Of a stretch of 64,000 nt of DNA, positions 54,770-63,408 are shown in pieces. Both the position numbers and the translations under genes were made by a program. The DNA is from CBDHGY01 sp965263325 (GTDB lineage: Bacteria > Pseudomonadota > Alphaproteobacteria > Caulobacterales > Hyphomonadaceae). Below the pieces are notes generated by a model. It worked only from the letters and a program-made list of their open reading frames with translations. It ran no database searches and had not been told where the DNA came from. Each line of letters opens with the position of its first letter. Position 1 is the first letter of the stretch. The DNA is taken from positions 3,165,068 through 3,229,067 of the forward strand of contig CBDHGY010000002.1 in assembly GCA_965263325.1 (NCBI GenBank). Reading direction: 5' to 3'.

Positions 54770-56731
54770 TTAGTTCCGCACGCGGATGCCGATATACCCC
54801 GCAGCTCCCGGCGAAGCGAAGCCGTTCACTTCCTGATAGTCCTCATCGAGGATGTTCTCGCCGCGCGCAAAAATCTCAACATTGTCATTGATGTCGAAGC
54901 TGCCGGCAACGCGCACCAGTGTGAACGCGTCTAGCGTGCGCCGGGGTGTGAAGTCGGGATCGGCAAAACCGAAGAATAAGTCTTCGTTTTCGCCGTTGTA
55001 ATCAATGCCCAGGTTCAAAGCCGCGCGGTCTTCCAGTCCCTGCCAGCTGATGTTCAGACTGGCGATGTTTTCTGGCCGCCTAACTTCTATAAGCTCATCA
55101 GCTCCCGTTGCATCAAGATTGGAGTAGTGACCGTCTATCGAGAAGTTTTCATTCAAGGTGGCGTCGAAGGTCACCTCAACACCGGAACGGTCGCTCTCAC
55201 CTGGATTGTTGATCGGTGTGGACACAAACGCGCCAGTCTCGGGATCCTGGACAAAGCTCGTGCTGATCTCGTCTTCAAGATTGGCTTCGAAATAGGTGAT
55301 GTCGATCTTGAACCGACCATCAAGGAAGGTCTGTTCAACGCCAATGTCGAAGCCTTCTGAACGTTCTGGATCCAGATCCGGGTTACCGATGAAGGTGTCC
55401 GGGTTGAAACCGAAGCGCTCGTTGAAACCGGGGTCGGTGATGCCTTCGCCCCAGCTGCCGTGGAAGCGCGTCCCTGTTTCCGGAATCAGATATGCACCTG
55501 AGAAGCGGAATGTTGTCGCGTCCTCGAACACGTCATTATAATCTTGGCGAACAGCAGCTGCAGCGAACAGACGTTCATTGTGGTTTATCGAGAATTCTGC
55601 TGCTAGCGAAGTCTGCTCGTCATCCTGGACGTTTGGCGCTGGCAGGAACGTGCTTTCATTCCTGAAATCCAGTTGTTCCTGTTCTAGTGCGATGTTCAAG
55701 CCAAGTTCTGAGGCACCCATGTCCATTGTTCCACTGGCCTGCAAGCCGTAATCCCAGCGTTCCCCTTGGCTGGCTCCAGTCTCAACGCCGTCGGCGATAT
55801 TGACGAGCTCGCTCTCGGTGAAACCAACAAAACCTCTGACCGTGACCGCGCCGTCCAGCAGGGTGCCGATCGCATCAATCTTTGCGTAGAAATCTTCAGC
55901 TTCGCTTTGTTGGTTGGCATCCTGTACGGTGCCGAAGGAAAACTCCTGGGCGTCGGTGTCGACTTCGCTGTCAACGTAGCGCAGAACACTTTCGATCTTG
56001 AAACTGTTGCTCGGCTCCAAGACTCCCTTGAGCGACGCGGTCAGATTGGTGAAGCCATCTTCTTCATCTCCAGTCGGAGAGGCCGAAATGCCGCCGGTGT
56101 CATAATACTGCACTGAGCCGCGCAGGCGCGCAGTGTCACTACCTCCGCCTAGCGCACCGAATATTCGATTGGACTCAAACGAGCCGGTTTCCAATTCACC
56201 CTCTGCCTGAAAGCCAGGCTCCGGCGACTTAGTAGTGACGGCGATCACGCCCCCGATGGATTCCGATCCGTAAAGCGCCGACTGGGCCCCACGCAGGACC
56301 TCCAATTGCTCCACATCAGCTGCCACGAGGTTCGCGAAATTGAATTCACCAAAGATAGGATTGTTCGCCTCGATCCCATCAATGAAGACCAGCGTTTGGT
56401 TGCCTTCAGCACCGCGGATTCTGACCTGAGTGAGCGTTCCCTGGGGGCCGGTTCGGCTAACCGCCACGCCGGGAACTTCGCGGAGCACGTCGGAAACAAG
56501 GTTGATCTGCCGGATTTCAAGGTCTTCGGCGTCAATCACCGAAATGGCCGATCCGATTTCGCTGACGGGGCGCGGCACTAGGCTTCCCAACACGACAACC
56601 GGATCCTGTTCGAGCGCTTGATCTTCCCTAGGCTCAACATCGGTTGTTTGCTGCGCATGGACCATAGGCGCGCTGTAGAGCAATGCAGCTGAAGCCATGG
56701 CAACCGATATTTTGTCGAAACCGAAACGCAT
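54770..56731 (-). CDS. TonB-dependent outer-membrane receptor, BtuB-like
   Basis: 653 residues from the ATG at 56731 (MRFGFDKISV); the frame to 56941 extends into the leader. A signal peptide ends VHAQQ. The plug domain (about 50-160) has SAISVIDAEDLEIRQ, GNQTLVFIDGIEANNP and LRGAQSALYGSESIGGVI; the rest is a beta-barrel ending in IGIRVRN with a terminal-type strand. Similar in size to BtuB. With an exported phosphoesterase downstream and a GDPD divergent, an organophosphate or phosphorylated ligand is more likely than cobalamin, but this is inference. Confidence 0.93.
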   Translation of the reverse strand: MRFGFDKISVAMASAALLYSAPMVHAQQTTDVEPREDQALEQDPVVVLGSLVPRPVSEIGSAISVIDAEDLEIRQINLVSDVLREVPGVAVSRTGPQGTLTQVRIRGAEGNQTLVFIDGIEANNPIFGEFNFANLVAADVEQLEVLRGAQSALYGSESIGGVIAVTTKSPEPGFQAEGELETGSFESNRIFGALGGGSDTARLRGSVQYYDTGGISASPTGDEEDGFTNLTASLKGVLEPSNSFKIESVLRYVDSEVDTDAQEFSFGTVQDANQQSEAEDFYAKIDAIGTLLDGAVTVRGFVGFTESELVNIADGVETGASQGERWDYGLQASGTMDMGASELGLNIALEQEQLDFRNESTFLPAPNVQDDEQTSLAAEFSINHNERLFAAAAVRQDYNDVFEDATTFRFSGAYLIPETGTRFHGSWGEGITDPGFNERFGFNPDTFIGNPDLDPERSEGFDIGVEQTFLDGRFKIDITYFEANLEDEISTSFVQDPETGAFVSTPINNPGESDRSGVEVTFDATLNENFSIDGHYSNLDATGADELIEVRRPENIASLNISWQGLEDRAALNLGIDYNGENEDLFFGFADPDFTPRRTLDAFTLVRVAGSFDINDNVEIFARGENILDEDYQEVNGFASPGAAGYIGIRVRN

Positions 56732-56909
56732 TGGAATCCCCTCCATCATCCTACGGGCTAACCCAGTTGATCCCCGTACCGGGAGGCTGAGAAGGTTTAG
56801 CGACGCTTCTTTGATATGTTTATGACGTTTGTCCCGCTGACGCGAAGATGTCACCTCGCACTGGCATGGTAGAGCGAGCAGGTATCGCGTCGTGGGTCTG
56901 GAGGATAAT

Positions 56910-57894
56910 ATGGCGGTTTCAGTAAGAGCGGTTCCAATCATTTGGGCCTTGGTTTTGACTGGGTGTGCGAACCATCAGGGGCCTGGTGAAGTCGAGGCCC
57001 TGCAAACGCTGCCAGAGCCACTCGTCTCCATCGACAATCCGAACAAAACCGTAGCGGACTATCTCGCATGTCTGCGAGAGCAGAACGTCATGATTGTGAG
57101 CGCCCATCGCGGTGGCCCGCAACCGGGATTTGCTGAAAACGGCCTGACGACATTCGCCAACTCCTTATCGACTGCGCCATTTTTTATCGAAACTGACGTG
57201 CGGATGACGTCAGATGGAATTTTTGTGCTTGTGCATGACGACGAATTGGACCGGACAACCACAGGTACGAGGGTCCATTCTGGAAACCTCATTTGAGGAA
57301 CTCGATGGGCTTCAGCTGGTCGATGATGATGGCGTGGCTGTTTCCGATACCATCCCCACCCTTGAAGCAGCATTGGACTGGGCGCGCGGCCGCGCAATGC
57401 TGCAACTGGACGTCAAGTCCGGAGCGCCAATCACCCGCGTCGCGGAATTGGTGGTGGAAAGCGATGCCCAGGCATATGCTGCGGTCATCGCCTACACTGT
57501 TGATGATGCGCTTGCAGCCGCTGCAGTGAGCGACGAGCTAACGGTCTCGGTCGAGATCATGGATCTTGCGCGACTGGACGCTTTGGAAGCGGCCGGACTT
57601 TCCGCCGATCGAATCATGGCTTGGACAGGGATCGAAATCGAACGTCCTGAGCTTTGGGCGCAATTGAATGATCGTGGTGTCAGCGCGGCGTGGGGTTCGC
57701 TCTGGTATCTAGACCGGGACGTCATGGAAACGGGCAATATGATGGAATTCGGGCGGCTGGCCGATGAAGGACTGGACGTTCTCTCAAGCGATATTCACGA
57801 AGACGCCTATGAGGCGGTGGAGACACGCCAGGACACGGTACCCGCCATTCGCCGATGCAACACCCAGGCCAAAGAAAGTGCTCGGCCTCGCTGA
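56910..57894 (+). pseudogene. Glycerophosphodiester phosphodiesterase lipoprotein, frameshifted
   Basis: Start ATG at 56910 with GGAGG five bases upstream; lipobox LVLTGC. The catalytic start AHRGGPQPGFAENGLTTFANS and ETDVRMTSDGIFVLVHDDELDRTT are present in the first frame, which then stops at 57296. The family sequence continues in another frame (GSILETSFEELDGLQL to SDIHEDAYEAV, ending 57894). One extra base near 57266-57274 explains the shift. Restored, it is about 327 residues and would release glycerol phosphate from glycerophosphodiesters. Could be a sequencing error rather than a dead gene. Confidence 0.85.
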
Positions 57895-58181
57895 CAGATC
57901 CGAGACGTTCCGGCCGCGACGAGTCTCCCGTCCCTAATGTTGGTTAACGTACCTTAAAAGTGTGCTGGTCACGTCTCCGCTCTGCCCAGGGTCTCGCCGA
58001 ATCCCAACGGTATCTCTGGTCGGAGATCTCCCTGCACAGAGTAGGGTTCGATCCACACCCGAAAGGCCATTTACTGACTGGATGGCGACATCGGAAACGA
58101 GACACGGAACGTCCACTTCTGGCGAATTTCAGCCGCTCATACTTCTTCCCGGAACGGCAGGGTATTGTTCTTCGCCTAACC
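57895..58181. other. Gap without a recognisable gene
   Basis: 287 bases between the GDPD and the isomerase stop. A small dyad CGCCTAACCTTAGGCG at its end may serve as the isomerase 3' hairpin. Nothing else was identified. Confidence 0.45.
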
Positions 58182-58823
58182 TTAGGCGCGCTTCACCCCA
58201 TGCTGTTCCAGCCGCCATCTCAAGGTTTCGATGCGGTCCTGACCAAAGAATGGCTCACCGCGCACAACCATGGTCGGCACGCCCCAATGACCTGCGGCGT
58301 CAAGGTCTGCCTGATTGCGCTCGATTTCGCTCATATGGTCGCCGCTCTCGATTGCCTTTTCCATCTCGGCGAGATCAAGCCCAGCGGCCGCGGTAGCTTT
58401 GTGGATGTGGTCGCCCTGATCCCACTGGTCAACGCCGCCGAAAATCGTGTGTGAGACTTCCTTAGCGAACGCAATGCCTTTGCCACGTCTTTGTGCCTCA
58501 ATGCCAAGTTTTGATAGGCGGAGAATGCGCGATTGGTCTTCGTCCACTTCGAATGTTTCAAGGTTTTGCGCAACGGGATCGGGATTTGGCCACCGAATAC
58601 TCATTCCGAGAAAGTCTGCTCGGCGAAAACTGTCCATAACGATGTATGCAGCCGGTTTTCTGTTCGAGGCGTCAAAAAGCGCCGCCTTTGCTCTGACGGC
58701 GATCGGTAAAACAACGCGCAGATTTACAGATACCTCAAAGTCATTGCTGAGTTTTTCAAGATCGGGTGTGACCAGATAAGAATACGGGCTTCTGAATGAC
58801 CAATATACGTCGATGGGTTCCAT
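58182..58823 (-). CDS. DsbA-family 2-hydroxychromene-2-carboxylate isomerase-like protein
   Basis: 213 residues. Starts IDVYWSFRSPYSYLV, the kappa-GST-like DsbA pattern without a CxxC, and ends with AAGHWGVPTMVVRGEPFFGQDRIE, typical of HCCA isomerases. Such enzymes isomerise aromatic degradation intermediates with glutathione, but many homologues have other roles. AGGAG precedes the ATG. It follows the epoxide hydrolase-like gene by about ten bases and is likely in one operon with it and the SDR. Confidence 0.9.
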   Translation of the reverse strand: MEPIDVYWSFRSPYSYLVTPDLEKLSNDFEVSVNLRVVLPIAVRAKAALFDASNRKPAAYIVMDSFRRADFLGMSIRWPNPDPVAQNLETFEVDEDQSRILRLSKLGIEAQRRGKGIAFAKEVSHTIFGGVDQWDQGDHIHKATAAAGLDLAEMEKAIESGDHMSEIERNQADLDAAGHWGVPTMVVRGEPFFGQDRIETLRWRLEQHGVKRA

Positions 58824-58833
58824 GTATTTTCTC

Positions 58834-59807
58834 CTACAGATGTTTCAAGCTTTTTGCCCATTCGATCAGGCAACTTGCTGACCTCATCAGAGCGCTCTTG
58901 CTGTGTCCAGTGACCGCAGCCCTCTAACAGGTGGAACCCTTTTAGATTCGGCAGGTGGGGTTTCATGATCTCGCGCGGATCGCCCTGAAAGAAGCGAAGT
59001 ACCGGATCGCGCGTGCCTCCTATGAAGAGGCTCGGCTGATGGATGCGCAAATCGGGCTGCGCGCGAAGAAAGGCGTGATCTTCAGCATCGTTCCGATAAC
59101 GATTCAGCGGGCCGCGAAAGCCGGAGTTTCTAAATTCTGCCGCGTAGTAAGCGACATCCTCCTCGCCTAACCACGGGAGCGGTAGTGATGGCTCCGGCAT
59201 TTTGGTGAGTAATACGTCGCCGTGCCTTTTGTTGAAAGGAGCTGCACCCTCGGGGAGGTCTCCCGATATGCTATAGTAAAATAACCGAATAGAGCGAGCA
59301 GGGTCAGCTTCAAGCTCCGCTTCAGCAACACCTTCTGCCTGAAAGTAGACCTGGTAAAAGAACAGGCCATTTTGGGTGAATACTTTGTCGTATAGGTCTA
59401 GCGCGGGGTGTTCACCTGGCGGGGAGTAGGGGCACAGACAACCCAGCGACTGCGCGAAACTGCTTAGGAAATAAAAGCGCAGAGTTCCAGGCAATCGGAG
59501 AGCCCCAATCATGGCCGACGATGATGGCGGGCAAATCCGGCGCGAGTGCTGCGGCTATTCCTGCCATGTCAGCTGTGTGCTTTGCCATTGTGTACGCTTC
59601 GACGTCATAAGGCTTGTCGGTGCCGCCATAACCGCGCACATCGGGCGCAGCGGCGGTAAACCCGGCATTCGCGAACGCCTCTATTTGGTGACGCCAGGAA
59701 TACCAGCTTTCTGGAAATCCGTGTACAAAAAGAACGAGCGGGCCTTCACCCGCCGTCGCGACGCGGTGCTTTAGTCCGTTTGCGTTAACGTACTGGAACT
59801 CGACCAC
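58834..59807 (-). pseudogene. Epoxide hydrolase-like alpha/beta hydrolase, two frameshifts
   Basis: GTG start at 59807. The N-terminal part has FVHGFPESWYSWRHQ, APDVRGYGGTDKP and the nucleophile motif VGHDWGSP. It shifts frame at the G-run 59429-59432 (one extra base), after which YSPPGEHPALDLYDKV continues the family sequence to GCGHWTQQE. A second extra base near 58869-58870 displaces the expected end (KLLIEWAKSLKHL, stop at 58834-58836). Restored length is about 323 residues with an Asp nucleophile and late His, as in epoxide hydrolases. Confidence 0.85.
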
Positions 59808-60594
59808 TACGCTTTCCCCGGTGTTGCGAACGGGTGTCCTGCTGAGAGCCCGCCGCAGACCGGGATGGCCTGACCGTTTACATAAGAGCTGTCATCGCTC
59901 GCAAGGAAAAGCGCTGTTTTGGCGATCTCGTCAGGCAATCCGTACCGTCTGAGCGGGTTAAGCTGACCCAGCTTATCCTGCGAGCCGCGATCACGCGCGA
60001 TATCGAATATTGGTTTGGTCATGCCCGTTTCGATGAGACCCGGGCAGATCGCGTTTATGCGTATTCCTGTATTGTAAAACTGGTAGCTGAGGGTTTGAGC
60101 GAGACTGATCACGCCAGCCTTCGAGGCAGCATAGGCTGGTCCGCCAGCATTAGATCTTAGGCCCGCGACCGAGGCAGTCATGATCATTGAGCCTTTGGAC
60201 TGTTTGATCATATGCGGGGCCGCTTTTTGCGCCATAAGGAAAGGGCCCAGCGTGTTCACACGAAGCACCTCCATAAACTGTTCAGTACGCATATCGATGA
60301 CACCGGCAAGACCACCGGAAATACCAGCATTTGCGTAAGTCACATCAAGCTCACCAAATTTGGAGAGGGCGAGATCCACGAGCGCTGCTACATCCGCCTC
60401 GTTTCCTGCGTCGGCGGTTTGTGTGATGAGCGTGTCGCTTGCATTTGCTTCCGCAGCGGTTTGCGCGAGACCCTCTTCATTCACGTCAGAGGCGACGACT
60501 TTGCGCCTTCAGCGACAAAAAGGATCGTCGCTGCACGGCCAATGCCGCTGCCCGCGCCAGTGATAATTGCGGTTTTCCCTTCCAAGCGACCCAT
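59807..60594 (-). pseudogene. Short-chain dehydrogenase/reductase, one frameshift
   Basis: Start ATG at 60594 with AGGAGG just upstream: MGRLEGKTAIITGAGSGIG is the NAD(P) site. One base is missing near 60498, so the frame breaks after FVAEGAK; the rest (60484 down) contains YANAG, the active-site YAASKAG and NAICPGLIETGM. Restored, it is about 262 residues, a complete classical SDR. Substrate unknown. Its stop overlaps the hydrolase start, so the three genes SDR, hydrolase and isomerase form one operon. Confidence 0.87.
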
Positions 60595-60732
60595 TTATTC
60601 CTCCTTGTTTGTTTATACTCTAAACGCCAATACTATTGGTGCAATCGCCGCCGCGACGGAATACCGCCACGTTACGATTTGAACCATCGCCAACACCCCT
60701 TATGTTCATTTTGAGCAAAACGAAGGTCACCC

Positions 60733-61378
60733 ATGTTTACTGGTCTCGTCACAGATGTTGGTACGATCCGAAAAGCGGAGCACCGTAACGGTCTCACGAG
60801 GTTGAGGTTGAGAGCAGCTATGCGCTCAGCGATATCGAAATGGGGGCTTCAATCATGCACTCTGGAGTTTGCTTGACGGTAGTTGATATGGGGGAGGCTG
60901 AGCGCGGAGCGTGGTTCGCTGTCGAAGCTGTGCCGGAGACGTTAGAAAAAAACGGTGCTGGGCGATTGGCAAGAAGGCTCAAAGGTCAATTTGGAGAAAA
61001 GCCTGAAGCTTGGCGATGAGCTCGGTGGGCATTTTGTGTTTGGTCATGTCGATGGCGTCGGTGAGGTGGTCAGCATCGAACCTGAGGGCCAAAGCTATCG
61101 CCTCACCATTCGCCCGCCGGCGGAGATTGCGAAGTATTTTGCGACGAAAGGCTCTGCGGCAATCAACGGCGTTTCGCTCACTGTGGCGGATGCACTGCCC
61201 GATGGTGACTTCCAGCTGGCGATTATCCCGCACCACCTGGGAGGTCACCACGCTTTCAGAATTGAACCAAGGTTCAAAAGTAAATCTTGAGATCGATATG
61301 CTGGCACGCTACGTCGCCCGGATGATCGGGCATGATGCCCCTGAAGGACACACGCCGCCCGGAGCACATGATGGCTGA
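60733..61378 (+). pseudogene. ribE: Riboflavin synthase alpha chain, three frameshifts
   Basis: ATG at 60733 begins MFTGLVTDVGTIRKAE, the RibE signature. Frame breaks lie near 60803 (one base missing), in the A-run 60946-60952 (one extra) and near 61234 (one extra). Between them the family sequence is continuous: IMHSGVCLTVVDMG, GGHFVFGHVDGVGEV, INGVSLTVADALPDG and NLEIDMLARYVARM. Stop at 61376-61378 overlaps ribBX. Restored length is about 215 residues. The enzyme is normally essential and the operon is otherwise intact, so assembly error is the likely cause. Confidence 0.88.
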
Positions 61379-62501
61379 AGACTTTTCCCAAGCAATCTCG
61401 TCCATCGATGAAATTATCGAGGATGCCCGCAATGGCCGGATGTATATCCTCGTCGATGCGGAAGACCGCGAGAATGAAGGCGACCTCATCATCCCGGCAA
61501 CATTTGCGACGCCTGACCAGGTAAACTTTATGGCCAAATACGGCCGCGGTCTGATCTGTCTTGCGATGACGGGTGAGCGGGCAAGGACGTTAAACCTTGA
61601 TATGATGGCGCGCGACAATCGTGAGAGTATGCAGACTGCCTTCACAGTCTCGATTGAAGCCAAAGACGGGGTGACGACAGGCATCTCAGCTGCGGACCGC
61701 GCACGCACTGTCGCGGTCGCAATCGATCCGACACTTGATCACAATGACATCGTTTCGCCAGGGCATGTTTTCCCGCTTGTTGCGCGTGATGGTGGGACGC
61801 TTGTGCGTGCGGGTCATACCGAGGCCGCCGTCGATATCTCGCGAATGGCGGGGCTTTATCCGGCGGGCGTCATTTGTGAGATCATGAATGATGATGGCAC
61901 AATGGCGCGGCTGCCGGACTTAATAGCCTTTGCGCAGCTGCACGGGTTGAAAATTGGCACCATCGCGGACCTAATCGAGTATCGCCGCGAGAACGACCGG
62001 TATCTGGAAAGGCGCGTCGAGGCGCCTCTGGAAAGTGAGTATGGCGACGGCTTCAAAACGGTTGTGTTCCGCAATGATTTGGATGGCTCAGAACACGTAG
62101 CCATCGTGCATGGCGTGATCGGACCGAATGAGACCACGATTGTGCGAGTCCACCGCACCGATGTTCTCGCAGATATTATGGGTGAACGCGGTCCACGCCA
62201 GGGGCTTGTCGAGAAGGCGATGAAGATCATCTCACAAGCTGACGAGCCAGGAGTGATCGTATTTGTAAATACGATGCGTCCAAACGCGCTGGCAGAACGC
62301 CTCGGATTAAAAACTGAAAATCCCCGTGATCCTACAACGCCGCTTAGAGAGTATGGGGTTGGTGCCCAAATTCTACGCGAACTCGGAGTAGGCAAAATGA
62401 TCTTCCTCTCAGACACGCAGCCGACCCGACTTGCAGGGCTTGACGGATACGGCCTGAGCATAGAGGGGTGGCGTCCGCTAAACGAAGAGAGCAATGATTG
62501 A
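61371..62501 (+). CDS. DHBP synthase with degenerate GTP cyclohydrolase II domain (RibBX type)
   Basis: 376 residues from the ATG at 61371 (61368 is an adjacent ATG). The RibB half (about 5-205) has VDAEDRENEGDLIIPA and GHTEAAVDISRMAG and should make 3,4-dihydroxy-2-butanone 4-phosphate for riboflavin. The C-terminal half aligns with GTP cyclohydrolase II (TLREYGVGAQILRELGV) but lacks the zinc cysteines: VRVHRTDVLADIMGERG stands where GDVFGSLRCDCG is expected. Similar RibBX proteins are known in proteobacteria. A true RibA must be elsewhere. Confidence 0.93.
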   Translation: MAEDFSQAISSIDEIIEDARNGRMYILVDAEDRENEGDLIIPATFATPDQVNFMAKYGRGLICLAMTGERARTLNLDMMARDNRESMQTAFTVSIEAKDGVTTGISAADRARTVAVAIDPTLDHNDIVSPGHVFPLVARDGGTLVRAGHTEAAVDISRMAGLYPAGVICEIMNDDGTMARLPDLIAFAQLHGLKIGTIADLIEYRRENDRYLERRVEAPLESEYGDGFKTVVFRNDLDGSEHVAIVHGVIGPNETTIVRVHRTDVLADIMGERGPRQGLVEKAMKIISQADEPGVIVFVNTMRPNALAERLGLKTENPRDPTTPLREYGVGAQILRELGVGKMIFLSDTQPTRLAGLDGYGLSIEGWRPLNEESND

Positions 62502-62929
62502 TGACTGACCGCGTACTCCTGGCGATTTCCCGCTACTACAAAGATATTGCTGATGAGCTTGAAGCCGGTGCGTTGGAAGTGCTCGAAGCTGCACGCGCAG
62601 AAGTGACGACCATGGAAGTTCCGGGAGCGTTTGAGCTGCCGGGTATCGCCGCGATGGCGGCTGATAGCGGTAAGTTTGACGGCACAATTGCACTTGGGTG
62701 TATTATCCGCGGCGAGACCTCTCACTATGACTATGTGTGCGGTGAAAGTGCGCGCGGTCTAATGGATTTGATTGTGCAGCGACGACAAGCGATCGGTAAC
62801 GGCATTCTGACCTGCGAGAATCATGAGCAGGCTTGGGTTCGCGCAGACCGGAAGCAGAAAAACAAAGGCAAAGATGCGGCCGAAGCGTGCCTTGCCATGA
62901 TTAAGTTTCGCAAAGAGCTAATCCGTTAG
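62501..62929 (+). CDS. ribH: 6,7-dimethyl-8-ribityllumazine synthase
   Basis: 142 residues from the ATG at 62501, which overlaps the upstream stop (TGATG). Condenses the RibB product with the pyrimidine intermediate to lumazine, the RibE substrate. VPGAFELPGIAAMA and ALGCIIRGETSHYDYVCGES are the active-site segments. Confidence 0.96.
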   Translation: MTDRVLLAISRYYKDIADELEAGALEVLEAARAEVTTMEVPGAFELPGIAAMAADSGKFDGTIALGCIIRGETSHYDYVCGESARGLMDLIVQRRQAIGNGILTCENHEQAWVRADRKQKNKGKDAAEACLAMIKFRKELIR

Positions 62930-63408
62930 TGACTGCGATGACGAGCGAACCGAAAGTTCCCTTTGAAGTCACTCGCGCGCGGCGCGCTGGCGCAAGGTTG
63001 GCAGCCGTGCAAGCGCTCTATCAAATGGAGCAGACCGGCGCCTCTGCAAACGCGACGATACGAGATTTTATGGACGACCGCCTTGGAATGGGCCCTGACG
63101 AGGAACCGATCGAGGAAGCTGATCCAGATATGTTCAAAGCTGTCGTGAATGGTGTTGTTGAACATCAGGAGCGTATCGATGAAGCAATTCGTTTGCGCCT
63201 TGCTGAAGGCTGGAAGCTGACGCGCCTAGATGCTACAACGCGAGCGATCCTGCGCGCAGGGGCAGCGGAATTCATCATCCATGAGCATCTCTCAAATGCC
63301 GTGATCATGGATGAGTATGTGTCGCTCGCGCATGACTTTTTCGATGGCTCTGAACCGAAATTCGTGAATGGCGTGCTCGAGAAAATGGGCAAGGATTTGC
63401 GGGGCTAG
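62929..63408 (+). CDS. nusB: Transcription antitermination protein NusB
   Basis: 159 residues from a GTG sharing one base with the ribH stop; an ATG at 62938 is an alternative. ARRAGARLAAVQALYQMEQTG and LRAGAAEFIIHEHLSNAVIMDEYVSLAHDF are the family signatures. NusB with NusE drives rRNA antitermination. The ribH-nusB order is conserved in alphaproteobacteria. Confidence 0.97.
   Translation: MTAMTSEPKVPFEVTRARRAGARLAAVQALYQMEQTGASANATIRDFMDDRLGMGPDEEPIEEADPDMFKAVVNGVVEHQERIDEAIRLRLAEGWKLTRLDATTRAILRAGAAEFIIHEHLSNAVIMDEYVSLAHDFFDGSEPKFVNGVLEKMGKDLRG

Noticed and set aside
56732..56880. TPP or cobalamin riboswitch before the TonB receptor
   Set aside because: A GGCTGAGA string occurs but on the wrong strand for the receptor, and the minus strand lacks the conserved TPP and B12 cores.
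56732..56909. PhoB box in the divergent phosphate-gene promoter
   Set aside because: TGAC/GTCA repeats occur but at 15-base spacing and not the 11-base period of a Pho box.
57960..58454. Plus-strand ORFs over the DsbA-like isomerase 3' end
   Set aside because: They overlap a well-supported gene on the other strand and show no family features.
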